A stretch of 64,000 bases of DNA from Nostoc sp. KVJ3 (GTDB lineage Bacteria > Cyanobacteriota > Cyanobacteriia > Cyanobacteriales > Nostocaceae), in NCBI RefSeq assembly GCF_026127265.1, contig NZ_WWFG01000001.1, positions 3,015,501 through 3,079,500 of the forward strand, read 5' to 3'. Within the stretch, counting starts at the first letter, position 1; each line of letters starts with the position of its first letter. Positions 37,210-45,632 of the stretch are shown one piece after another. The notes under the pieces are model-generated. The model did not search any database. It saw only the letters and a program-made list of their open reading frames with translations, and was not told the origin of the DNA. The position numbers and the translations under genes are program-made.

Positions 37210-38481
37210 CTACTCAGGTAAAATCCGATTGAGATACTGTAAAATCACCACGACAATCAGCACACTCAAAGGAAATCCTAGCCAGTAACTATCAGTAATA
37301 ACTCGCGGTTGATCTAATGCCCATCCACCCAAGGGATGACCAATAAAAGACCCAATAGCCCAGCATACAGCGTTAACGGAGAAATAAACGCCGCGTTGAT
37401 TTTCCGGGGCTAACTCAGTGACTAAAGAGGCGGCAGATGGGGTATAAGAAACAATTGCAACTGCAAATACTCCCAATGCTAACGCTACCCAAACCAAATT
37501 ATAAGATGGGGCAGTGCCGCTTACCCAAATCAATCCAAAACCAACTGCCCAGAAAATCGCAGAAACGGTAAGCGCGAGTGTGTGAGAACAGCGTTTTAAT
37601 ATACTGGTGACAGGTAATTGACAAATTATAGCTAGCACCAGATGCCAAGCAAATAGAACGCTAATCGTAGTTTGAGCAAATCCTTCGGTAGTACTTTTGA
37701 TAACAAAGTTTTTGAAGTAAAGCGGCAGGGTGCTGTGGATTTGAGAAATATAGATTGTAAAGAATATATTAACTGCTATGTAGACCAGGAAACGGCGATC
37801 GCTTAATACTGCCATCCAAGAAGCAAAATGTTCTGTCTTTTCAGATTTCCCCAGCTGCGGTTGTTCGGTTTTACTAATTCCCACATAGACAACCCCAAAA
37901 AACAGCAGAAAAGAAATGGCATCAATGACAAATAGCCATCGATAACTCCCGATGATCGAGATCAAAAACCCAGCAAACACAATTCCGATCGCTAACCCAA
38001 GATTATCAGCTAGTCGTGCTAATGCAAAAGTTTCACGGCGATTGTCAATCTCGCTAGCATCAGCAACAACAGCTTCAGCCGCTGGCCAATAGAAACCTAT
38101 CCCTAAACTGCTAATCAAGCTACCAACTACCAAAATAGTAAAATTATTGGTTGCAGCTAAAACTAGAGAACCAATTGCTGAAATCGCCGTCGCTAGCAAC
38201 AAAGTACGGCGGCGACCCCAGTGTTCAGAATCAGCCAAAGAACCACCTACAATCCTCCCCACAATGCCGGAAATCGAGGCGCTACCCAAGGCTACCCCAA
38301 CACTGGTTGCAGATAAACCAACTTCATTGACAAAAAAGATGGGGGCGTAAAACAGGGTAAAGCCGGTACCAACTTCCGAGAGAAATCTACCAATCGCGAA
38401 AATCCAGACTTGGGGATGTATCGAGGGCATCCACGATGCTAGCTGAGATTGAGAAGCTAATTTCATGAGTTTAGATGTCAC
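37210..38481 (-). CDS. Major facilitator superfamily transporter
   Basis: 423 residues with about 12 hydrophobic spans. The loop between spans 2 and 3 has GRIVGGSLADSEHWGRRR, a form of the MFS signature G-x-x-x-D-R-x-G-R-R, and the second half has LAPENQRGVYFSVNA. Architecture fits drug-efflux or sugar-type MFS members. The frame opens with GTG at 38481; an ATG five codons in (38466) is an alternative. The substrate is not predictable. It ends nine bases from hisIE, tail to tail. Confidence 0.85.
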   Translation of the reverse strand: MTSKLMKLASQSQLASWMPSIHPQVWIFAIGRFLSEVGTGFTLFYAPIFFVNEVGLSATSVGVALGSASISGIVGRIVGGSLADSEHWGRRRTLLLATAISAIGSLVLAATNNFTILVVGSLISSLGIGFYWPAAEAVVADASEIDNRRETFALARLADNLGLAIGIVFAGFLISIIGSYRWLFVIDAISFLLFFGVVYVGISKTEQPQLGKSEKTEHFASWMAVLSDRRFLVYIAVNIFFTIYISQIHSTLPLYFKNFVIKSTTEGFAQTTISVLFAWHLVLAIICQLPVTSILKRCSHTLALTVSAIFWAVGFGLIWVSGTAPSYNLVWVALALGVFAVAIVSYTPSAASLVTELAPENQRGVYFSVNAVCWAIGSFIGHPLGGWALDQPRVITDSYWLGFPLSVLIVVVILQYLNRILPE

Positions 38482-38953
38482 AGTTCCATGACATTTTTGT
38501 AATTCTTATCATTGGCTGCTATTTTTCTTACTCATTCCACAGGGTTTCCACAGGGATTTTAACAGTTTTCCACAGGTTCACTACGAACTAATGGGCTTCT
38601 TACCCTCTGACTGGGGATTGTTAATTAACAGTGGGAAGGAACTTCAAGGACTGAGTTTTTATAAAGTAAAGTAACGAAAACGCGACCAAAAGGCTGATTA
38701 TTCTGTTCGTATTTATTTTTTATACCATCGTTTTTAACATTTCGCAGCATTGACAAACCCACCCCCTCTTAGCGCACAATGATTCGGCTTGCTTTTGTAA
38801 TTCGTTCAACCGTTGGCATCAAATGCGTAAAATATATTACCTGAGATGTAGGCGCAGATTGTCGGGCTAGCAAAAGAGTGGTGAGGAAGCCTGATTGCTG
38901 CTTCACCGCAAGCAACTTGTCCCTCTTGATTATCCTCATAGGAGGAAAATCTC
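38482..38953. other. Intergenic region with three DnaA-box-like motifs
   Basis: About 470 bp. At 38533-38574 three direct copies of a TTCCACA core occur: CATTCCACA, GTTTCCACA and TTTTCCACA. The last equals the cyanobacterial DnaA-box form. The rest is AT-rich. AGGAGG just before 38954 is the ribosome site of the next gene. Confidence 0.55.
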
Positions 38954-39208
38954 ATGAAATCAACGGTTAGCATCTTTACAGAAATTCCCGAAACACTCCA
39001 CGAATCCTTAAAAAACTACTTAGAAACCCACCCCGATTGGGATGAAAATAGGGTATTGACGGCGGCACTATCATTGTTTTTACTCCAAAATGGGGATAGC
39101 GATCGCCGTGCTGCCCGCGTCTATCTGGAAACTTTATTCCACCACTCCTCAGTAGAAACGCCCGGCATCGATTCACCCGTAACAGCTAATCTATTAGATA
39201 CCCCATAG
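38954..39208 (+). CDS. DUF2811-family protein
   Basis: 84 residues. VSIFTEIPETLHESLKNYLETHPDWD and LSLFLLQNGDSDRRAARVYLETLF match the cyanobacterial DUF2811 family. The amphipathic pattern and short length recall ribbon-helix-helix antitoxin-like proteins, but no partner toxin is nearby and DNA binding is unproven. A strong AGGAGG eight bases before the ATG suggests good translation. Single gene. Confidence 0.8.
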   Translation: MKSTVSIFTEIPETLHESLKNYLETHPDWDENRVLTAALSLFLLQNGDSDRRAARVYLETLFHHSSVETPGIDSPVTANLLDTP

Positions 39209-39309
39209 GTACGGGCGTTATTCTGGCTTATTCCAAATATGGACATGTTTTACAGCACTCCATCAATGGGATTTTGATCTAAAGCGATCGAGCATATCGG
39301 GGCAATACT

Positions 39310-39409
39310 ATACCAATTCAAATAATATTTGCGACACATAAATTATTCGTAAGGGCACAACAATATTGTGCCCCTACCTATCTGTCGCATTATTTTTTCA
39401 ACTTGGTAT
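39310..39409. repeat. 100-bp inverted-repeat element
   Basis: The ends ATACCAA/TTGGTAT and the inner TGCGACA/TGTCGCA are inverse, with A/T-rich arms between. The core is a hairpin around GGGCACAACAATATTGTGCCCC. No coding capacity. Confidence 0.6.
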
Positions 39410-39433
39410 TACAACAAAAAAGATCAGTTGACT

Positions 39434-39572
39434 CTCAATACGGTTCGGTTAAGGTTATTTGATGAAAATATATAAATCCTAAAGATGCGATAAATCGCTG
39501 TCAGGATGAAGGACTGATTATTGTAAAGACGGCGATTTATCGCGTCTCTTGCCTTAACCGAACAGTATTGAG
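39434..39572. repeat. 139-bp inverted-repeat element (CTCAATAC...GTTCGGTTAAGG type)
   Basis: The 21-bp ends CTCAATACGGTTCGGTTAAGG and CCTTAACCGAACAGTATTGAG are inverse with one mismatch. The flanks TTGACT and TCGACT may be a decayed duplication. Similar ends occur at 49876-49981. Confidence 0.7.
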
Positions 39573-39606
39573 TCGACTCCGATCTAGAAATTACGCAAAA
39601 CTACGC

Positions 39607-39640
39607 ACAGCAGGGGCAATTCATGAATTGCCCCTGCTGT
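39607..39640 (+). repeat. Perfect 34-bp palindrome followed by a T-run
   Basis: ACAGCAGGGGCAATTCA is followed directly by its exact inverse. GTGTGCGTATTTTTTT comes after it on the plus strand, like a terminator. No plus-strand gene ends close by; DUF2811 ends 400 bp upstream. Confidence 0.65.
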
Positions 39641-39747
39641 GTGTGCGTATTTTTTTACATTAGTGTCAACTTAGAGCCTGAGCAAATACTTTGGATGCAA
39701 CTACGTTGCTGTTTCTCAGGGGTTTTCAGCATTTTTCTTATAAAAAC

Positions 39748-40485
39748 TCAGGACTTGGCTTCCAACTGTTGAGGGTGAGCAGGAGATTCAAACTTATAGC
39801 CTACGCCACGTACAGTTTGAATCAATGCTGGCTGACTAGCATCAATTTCAATCTTCTTGCGAATTTGACCAATATGTACATCTACAACCCGTTGGTCGCC
39901 GACATATTCATAGTCCCACACCTCTTGAATTAGCTCTGCCCGCCGCCAAACTCGACCGGGATGACTTGCTAAAAAATGTAACAAGTCAAATTCCAGAGCA
40001 GTTAAGGGAACTGGTTGGTTATTAAGTGCTACCTCCCGTCGCACTGGATCAATCATAAGTTTTTCAAATACCAAGCGTTTCTGCTCGGCAGTAGTTATCA
40101 CTCGCTGCCGCCTCAAAATAGCTCCGACTCTGACTTCTAACTCTCCCAACCCAAAAGGCTTGGTGAGATAGTCATCAGCACCTTTGGCAAAGCCGCGAAT
40201 TTTGTCAGCTTCGTCAGCACGGCTAGTCAACATCAGAACAAAAACACCATTACGACTTTGCATCTCTTGGCAAAGGTTAAACCCCGTTACATCTGGTAAA
40301 TTCACATCTAGAATCACCAAATCAGGGTTAAATTGCTCAAATAGATTTAAGGCTGTCTTTCCATCTTCGGCAGCCTCCACCTGGTAGTTCTGCTTAATCA
40401 AAAAGCGTTGGATTAAATTCCGAACCGCAGGGTCGTCGTCAACTACAAGAATCTTGGCAGGAGCCATGACCATTACTTTGCACAA
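39748..40485 (-). CDS. OmpR/PhoB-type response regulator
   Basis: 245 residues. Receiver domain: acidic pocket VVDDDP, phospho-acceptor Asp60 in DLVILDVNLPD, LTSRA and LTKPFG. The C-terminal winged helix (about 135-235) has LTALEFDLLHFLASHPGRVWRR and VDVHIGQIRKKI, ending with VRGVGYKFE. It is a DNA-binding output protein. No histidine kinase is adjacent. The start is unclear: the frame opens at a TTG, and ATGs at codons 5 and 7 are likely alternatives. The specific Rre name cannot be fixed. Confidence 0.9.
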   Translation of the reverse strand: MCKVMVMAPAKILVVDDDPAVRNLIQRFLIKQNYQVEAAEDGKTALNLFEQFNPDLVILDVNLPDVTGFNLCQEMQSRNGVFVLMLTSRADEADKIRGFAKGADDYLTKPFGLGELEVRVGAILRRQRVITTAEQKRLVFEKLMIDPVRREVALNNQPVPLTALEFDLLHFLASHPGRVWRRAELIQEVWDYEYVGDQRVVDVHIGQIRKKIEIDASQPALIQTVRGVGYKFESPAHPQQLEAKS

Positions 40486-41114
40486 AAATTCGTAAGATTA
40501 ACAAGAGGGGTTGCGTAAAAACGCTGTTGCCACTTTTGGGACTAACTAAGAATCTACATGGCTACGGTATAAGAATCCCGATAGTTCAAAAATAAATACT
40601 GTAATCAGGATTGTGGGCGATAAGAACGCGAAACTTCTGTTAGCCACAGAAGATCGGCGTTATGACTTTAACCGCAACAGTTCTTAACACCAAAACACCT
40701 TTTCAATCTTAGTTAGGTGGCAACTTAAAATGTCTCAATTTTAAATCGATATGCGGATATATACCACAAGCGATTATTCAGTATAATTAAAAAAACTCTA
40801 TTAAGGCACAGTAAGTTGCCAAATTGGAAGCAGTAAAGTTGATTTTTTCATAAAAACTATGCATTTTAGGTACTCTCCGTTCAAATTCTAGATTAGAGCC
40901 AGAATTAAACAACGACATGAGGGTATACACGGAGTTATAGCGATATGTTAAAGTAACTATAGTTGAAATTAAAAAGTCAATGAAACTAACCCGTGCTACT
41001 ATCCTCTTAGAGCATAAGATAGGTCGAGACTTTAAGTTTCGATGAAAAAAACCTAAAGCTGTTTTTTATTCGACAAAAGACTGCCGCTGACTGAGGCTGA
41101 AGTAACAAACTCCC
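40486..41114. other. Divergent AT-rich intergenic region
   Basis: About 630 bp between the response regulator and the CPP1-like gene. No gene and no strong repeat seen. It presumably holds both promoters. Confidence 0.5.
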
Positions 41115-41741
41115 ATGAGCGATCAAAATCCCTACGAAAAACTTGGGGTATCAGAAGAGGCTAGCTTCGATGAAATTCAGGATGCTCGTAATCGCCTATT
41201 CGAGCAGCATAGTGGCGATGCCAAGCATTTAGAAGCAATTGAAGCAGCTTACGATGCGATTTTAATGGATCGCTTGCGGATGCGCCAGGAAGGTAAAATT
41301 AAAGTCCCTGAGCGTATCCGATTTCCAGAGTTGCGAGTGCAATCACCTCCTAAAGAAAGTCCAACCCCTCGTGAGCAGTCACCTGCATGGCTGCAACGGA
41401 TGCTGGATCAGCCAACACCTGCGGATATTTTCTTACCAGGAGCTTGGTTTCTTGGTTTGAGTTCTATTAGTGTGTTTTATCCAGAGGGAGGCGACCAGGT
41501 TTTGCAGTTAGCATTGGTGGTTGGGGTAGGCACCAGTATTTTCTTTCTCAATCGCAAGGAAGGCAAATTTGGTCGAGCAGTTTTGCTCACCCTGATTGGT
41601 TTAATCATTGGCTTAATCGCTGGAGGATTAGTTGCTAGCTGGCTTTTACCACAAATATCACTTACTATTTTGGGAACGAATCAGTTTTCTACTGTAGTGA
41701 CGTTTATATTGTTGTGGTTGGTTAGTAGCTTTCTCCGGTAA
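41115..41741 (+). CDS. CPP1-like (DUF3353) membrane protein
   Basis: 208 residues. An N-terminal J-like helical domain (NPYEKLGVSEEASFDEIQDARNRL; no HPD tripeptide) is followed by a Pro-rich linker. Three or four hydrophobic spans follow (about 112-130, 133-146, 155-180, 190-206). This is the layout of the CPP1/CPP1-like family, whose plant member stabilises protochlorophyllide oxidoreductase in chloroplasts. A chaperone-like role at thylakoids is likely by homology. Single gene with its own terminator. Confidence 0.9.
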   Translation: MSDQNPYEKLGVSEEASFDEIQDARNRLFEQHSGDAKHLEAIEAAYDAILMDRLRMRQEGKIKVPERIRFPELRVQSPPKESPTPREQSPAWLQRMLDQPTPADIFLPGAWFLGLSSISVFYPEGGDQVLQLALVVGVGTSIFFLNRKEGKFGRAVLLTLIGLIIGLIAGGLVASWLLPQISLTILGTNQFSTVVTFILLWLVSSFLR

Positions 41742-41780
41742 ATTGCTACCCGTAACCTAAGCAAGCTTTTATATTAAGAT

Positions 41781-41820
41781 AATCAGGAGTCAGAATAAAT
41801 ATTCTGACTCCTGATTTAAT
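41781..41820. terminator. Bidirectional terminator between CPP1-like and HAD genes
   Basis: AATCAGGAGTCAGAAT and ATTCTGACTCCTGATT form a perfect 16-bp stem with an AAAT loop, followed by TAATTTT. It lies between two convergent genes and can serve both. Confidence 0.8.
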
Positions 41821-41827
41821 TTTGTGG

Positions 41828-42514
41828 TTAATTCAATTTGTTGCGTACTAAATCTACAGCAGTACTGAAATCCTTAACGATTAAGTCGGGGTGGTAAAGT
41901 TCCAATTGGGTGCGATCGCGGATACCACATTCCACAGCCATCACTTTGATATCATAATTTTTAGCTGCGGTGATGTCGGCTTCCGTATCTCCCACCATCC
42001 AGGTATCAGCAGCTGGGGGCAGTTCTTGTAATGCCCTAGCCATTAACAAGGGCTTATCTTCAATATCACGAGTTTTAACGTAGTCGTTACTTAGGCAATA
42101 ACAACGATTTTCTGGGAAAAATCTCCCTAAATCATATTTTTTAAAAGCATAATCTAGTTCTCGAACTCGGCGCATGGTCATAACTGCTAAATCAATTCCA
42201 GCTTGTTGAATTTTTAACAGTGCATCCACAGCACCAGGCGCGAGAGTGTCATAGTTGAAATAATGTTCTGTATGCACAGTTTGCCGTCGTAATTGGTCAA
42301 ATTCTTGGGCTTGAGCCTCGTCTAACCCTGAATTTAAGGCAATTTGTTTTTCGGGAACGCGCGATCGCTTTAACTGCCAAAATTCCGCTTTTGGAAGTTC
42401 TTGCACTTCTTGGTTTGGGCGACGGGTTTTCTCTAAACAGAATTGATAAACACGGTAGTACCGTTCGGAAACATCAATAATTGGGCCGTCGAAGTCAGTA
42501 ATAAGTCTTAGCAT
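41828..42514 (-). CDS. HAD-family hydrolase
   Basis: 228 residues. Motif I DFDGPIIDVS (nucleophile Asp8, acid Asp10), motif II VMTMR, and motif IV WMVGDTEADITAAK place it in the phosphoglycolate-phosphatase-like HAD group with an alpha-helical cap. Likely a phosphatase for a small metabolite; substrate not predictable. About 70 bp after the GNAT gene on the same strand, so it could belong to the hpd transcript. Confidence 0.85.
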   Translation of the reverse strand: MLRLITDFDGPIIDVSERYYRVYQFCLEKTRRPNQEVQELPKAEFWQLKRSRVPEKQIALNSGLDEAQAQEFDQLRRQTVHTEHYFNYDTLAPGAVDALLKIQQAGIDLAVMTMRRVRELDYAFKKYDLGRFFPENRCYCLSNDYVKTRDIEDKPLLMARALQELPPAADTWMVGDTEADITAAKNYDIKVMAVECGIRDRTQLELYHPDLIVKDFSTAVDLVRNKLN

Positions 42515-42585
42515 CGCCGGAAAATGTTAATTTTTATTAAAATTATCTCAGATAGATGGCTATTTTTTGAAGGTATCAAGTCTAG

Positions 42586-43023
42586 CTAAGGGTTATTTTG
42601 TAAACTCTTTTTAAGAAAGAATCGACGATGGCCTATAGGGAAATCTTCTAACTCTCCAAAAACTTCATACCCCAAGTGCTGATAAAATTCAGGAGCTTGA
42701 AAACTGTAAGTAAAAAGATATACGTTTAAGCAACCACGATTAACAGCCTCTTCCTCTCCTGCTAAAAGAAGTGCTTTTCCATATCCATAACCTCTTAACT
42801 CCTCTGCAATCCAGAGAGTAGCGATATGGAACCATCCCAAGCCAATAAAACCCTCCAAGCCGCCCACTACATTTTTCTCTGAATCACGAAGCAATAGGAA
42901 CAATGACGTATATTGGTAATCTCCAATTTCACCTACATTGAATTGGTGAAGTTGCTTGTCTACAAAATCAACTTGTTTTGGATCTGGCTGAATTTCAATT
43001 GATATTTTGTATTCAGGCATCAT
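42586..43023 (-). CDS. GNAT-family acetyltransferase
   Basis: 145 residues. The acetyl-CoA loop is LRGYGYGKALL (Q/R-x-x-G-x-G/A form) followed by AVNRGCLNVYLFTYSFQAPEFYQHLGYEVFGEL, the end of the GNAT fold. Its ATG overlaps the hpd stop by four bases (ATGA), so translation is probably coupled to hpd. The substrate is unknown; a link to aromatic metabolism is only positional. Confidence 0.85.
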   Translation of the reverse strand: MMPEYKISIEIQPDPKQVDFVDKQLHQFNVGEIGDYQYTSLFLLLRDSEKNVVGGLEGFIGLGWFHIATLWIAEELRGYGYGKALLLAGEEEAVNRGCLNVYLFTYSFQAPEFYQHLGYEVFGELEDFPIGHRRFFLKKSLQNNP

Positions 43024-44096
43024 TGCAGAGTACCGCGTTTGATTTGTTCGCTTTCAATGGCTTCAAATAAGGCGCGAAAGTTACCTTCGCCAAAACCTTT
43101 AGCTTGGAAACGACGCTCAATAAATTCAAAGAAAAATGTCGGCTGTTCAAAAATGGGCTGGGTAAAAATTTGTAGTAATAAAGGCGCAGTGTGTCCTCCA
43201 TCTAAAGGAGTATATTCTTGCCAGTCTACGAGAATTTCTTGTTGCGCGATCGCTTCCAGTTCTAAAATTGATAGAGGCAAGCCTGGACGCTGTTTAAGCT
43301 GCGTGTAATAGCTTTGAGGAACAGAGAGTAAAGATAAACCACTGGCACGAAATTTAGCGATCGCACTGACAAGATTCGTCGTCCGCAAGGCAATATGTTG
43401 AATTCCTGGCCCCCGATTGACATCTAAAAATTCCTGAATTTGGGAATTTTTGGAAGCTGGTTCATTAATTGGCAGTTGGACGCTGCCATTGTGCGAAATC
43501 ATCACCTGGCTGTGTAAAGCAGAACGATTGGTTTTAATTTTAAAAGCTTGCTGGGGTTGAAAATCTAAGATATTTTCGTACCAAGTGACGGCATTTTCCA
43601 ATTCACCAACTGCCACATTTAACACTACGTGATCTATGGCGGTAAAAGTGTTGTCATTTGTCATTTGTCCTTTATCAAAAACCAATGACGGATGATTATT
43701 GACAAATGACCTTTCTATTAATGTATGAGTCAGTCCACCCCAGGCGGCAATTTTGCCACACTTGAGGAATGCCGTACCTATCTGGCGTTCCTGGATGGGT
43801 TGGAGGATTGTCGCACCGTGTTTTTGGGCAAGTGCGATCGCAGCTTCCACATCTCCCACAGCAAAAGCGACATCTGCTACACCAGGTGGATATTGACGCA
43901 AAAACTCCGCTACTGGACTTGTGGGTAACAGTGGTGAAGATAGAAAAAAGCAGACAGCACCACTTTTCACCACTTCTGTACAAGTGTGAAACGAACTGAC
44001 GCGATCGGCTACTGGTTGAAAACCAAGATGGTACACAAACCAATCCCGCCATACTTTGGCGTTTTCTACATAGAAATGAACGTGATCAATTTTCAT
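43020..44096 (-). CDS. hpd: 4-hydroxyphenylpyruvate dioxygenase
   Basis: 358 residues. It converts 4-hydroxyphenylpyruvate to homogentisate, the head-group precursor of tocopherol in cyanobacteria. It has two VOC halves. The iron ligands lie in the C-terminal half: His156 (TAIDHVVLN), His234 (GIQHIALRT) and Glu324 (FFFEFIERR). The end GFGEGNFRALFEAIE is diagnostic. The linker at residues about 129-150 is encoded by a GTCATTT heptad repeat and its inverse copy (43651-43710), a sequence type usually found between genes. The reading frame survives. The downstream GNAT gene overlaps it. Confidence 0.93.
   Translation of the reverse strand: MKIDHVHFYVENAKVWRDWFVYHLGFQPVADRVSSFHTCTEVVKSGAVCFFLSSPLLPTSPVAEFLRQYPPGVADVAFAVGDVEAAIALAQKHGATILQPIQERQIGTAFLKCGKIAAWGGLTHTLIERSFVNNHPSLVFDKGQMTNDNTFTAIDHVVLNVAVGELENAVTWYENILDFQPQQAFKIKTNRSALHSQVMISHNGSVQLPINEPASKNSQIQEFLDVNRGPGIQHIALRTTNLVSAIAKFRASGLSLLSVPQSYYTQLKQRPGLPLSILELEAIAQQEILVDWQEYTPLDGGHTAPLLLQIFTQPIFEQPTFFFEFIERRFQAKGFGEGNFRALFEAIESEQIKRGTLQ
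43651..43710. repeat. Heptad repeat inside hpd
   Basis: GTCATTT occurs twice in tandem (43653-43666) and the inverse GACAAATGAC at 43701-43710. The tract is in frame and encodes the linker between the two domains. Confidence 0.75.
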
Positions 44097-44202
44097 AGAT
44101 ACTGAAAATCCAGCATAACAGTTTATATATCTGTAAATTTTGCCTTTTTTGCTAGATTTTCACGTCCTTCCTAAGCAAGAATTATGTAGACGTACTCCCA
44201 CA

Positions 44203-44907
44203 TTAAAAAAATAGATGACTATCGGGTTGAATGTTAATTTCCATTGGCACAGCTTGCGGTTCGGCAGAAAGAGCATAGAAAATCGCATTGGCAGCAGTTT
44301 CAGGACTGAGCATTTTTTTCCGGTCTACTTTTAGGTTGACATTATCCCAGAAAGGAGAATCTACCCCACCAAAGTAGAATAGCGTGAACTTGATACCAAA
44401 ACGCTTGAGTTCCTCTGCTATACACTTGCTAAAACCGACAACACCAAACTTAGAAGCAGAATAAGCCGCAGCCATCCCCATCGAATGCTTACCCAAAATT
44501 CCTACCACATTACAGATATGGCCAGATTTGCGCTTTTGCATCTCTTTAGCAGCCGCCTGAGTAGTGTAAAAACTGCCTTTCAAGTTGACATCTAGCATTT
44601 TGTCTAAATCAGCCGGTTCCAAGCTGTTGTAGGGCTTGAGTATACCGGCACCGGCTGCATTCACCAAAATATCGATTTGACCAAACTCAGCGACAGTTTT
44701 TTTGATCAAAGTATCTACTTGTTGGGGATCGGTAATATCGGTAGAAACGCTCAAAACTTGTCCTGGTAAATCATCTGCCAATGTTGTTAAACGATCTGCA
44801 TCTCTTGCAGCCAATACCAACCGGACTCCGGTAGGTGCAAGTTTGTGTATTAATGCTGAACCAATACCACCAGTAGCACCGACAACAACAACGACTTTAT
44901 CCTGCAT
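44203..44907 (-). CDS. Short-chain dehydrogenase/reductase
   Basis: 234 residues. Rossmann motif GATGGIGSAL, NAAGAG (the NNAG position), the active-site Tyr-x-x-x-Lys in YSASK, and a Ser one turn earlier give a classical SDR. AARDADRL after the second strand suggests NADP(H). The substrate is unknown. The ATG at 44907 has no strong Shine-Dalgarno. It ends 106 bp from hpd on the same strand. Confidence 0.9.
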   Translation of the reverse strand: MQDKVVVVVGATGGIGSALIHKLAPTGVRLVLAARDADRLTTLADDLPGQVLSVSTDITDPQQVDTLIKKTVAEFGQIDILVNAAGAGILKPYNSLEPADLDKMLDVNLKGSFYTTQAAAKEMQKRKSGHICNVVGILGKHSMGMAAAYSASKFGVVGFSKCIAEELKRFGIKFTLFYFGGVDSPFWDNVNLKVDRKKMLSPETAANAIFYALSAEPQAVPMEINIQPDSHLFF

Positions 44908-45229
44908 CAGATTATTTTACATTTCTTTACATCTTTTTACATAATACTGAATTATAGCTCAGGTTGTACGTAGATATCTTACAAGTATTTACTCGTAGAG
45001 TAGCGATCGCTAATCAGATATCCCTACTTCATATTCTTTACCACTTGCCTTCAATGTAAATGTGGGAGACAATTCTAAATATTTGGTAAAACTAGAACCT
45101 AACTTTAATTTTTTTAGAATTGAATTAGGGGATTGCCCGGTTATCAGAGAAATGGGTTTAAAACCCCGTCGTAAAACGACGGCTTTATATTGTTGGTGTA
45201 ATGTTGTATATTTAAAAAGTTGGGACGAT

Positions 45230-45489
45230 AACCAAGTCCAAAACACAAACATTTTTCTTGAATACCGTAGGGCTTGCGGGAAGGCATAAGCCTAAAGTCT
45301 GTGGAGCGAACATAAGACCGAAAAACTCCTTGAGGGTAGAGGCAGTTGCGAAACCCCAGAAATGGTGAGTCCGGTGCGGTCTTGGGGTCTCCCCAAGTGG
45401 AGCAACCGGCGAACCCAAAGGGGAAGAAGCAGAAACCTAAATCGTGAGGTTTGGGAATCTTCGCCGTTATACGGCGGAGAGGATGTCAA
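45230..45489 (+). mobile_element. IS200/IS605-type right-end remnant (no intact tnpA or tnpB)
   Basis: The sequence GTAGGGCTTGCGGGAAGGC, then GTGGAGCGAACATAAGACCG, CTCCTTGAGGGTAGAGGCAGTT and GGTGAGTCCGGTGCGG ends with GGGAATC, a hairpin TCTTCGCCG/CGGCGGAGA (45458-45480) and GGATGTCAA. I recognise this order as the region downstream of tnpB at the right end of cyanobacterial IS200/IS605 elements, where the guide-like omega RNA is encoded. No tnpB frame is left upstream. The left border is not certain and could reach to about 45050, where another hairpin (CCGTCG/CGACGG, about 45165) lies. Confidence 0.45.
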
Positions 45490-45632
45490 TTTCTGTAACT
45501 CTGTACCTAGCTTAGACACAGATAAGAAGAAAAACTTAAAGCAAAGCAGAAATTAAATTCAACTTTAATTTCCGCTTGCAGTATGTAGTAACCGCTTCTA
45601 CCCGTGTAAATATTTATAATTTAAGAAAAACT

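Noticed and set aside
38533..38574. Chromosome origin (oriC)
   Set aside because: Only three box-like sites, no AT-rich unwinding arrangement and no dnaN or dnaA nearby.
45062..45289. 75-residue plus-strand frame before the IS605-type end
   Set aside because: It could be the tail of tnpB by position, but shows no zinc-finger Cys pairs or other TnpB motif.
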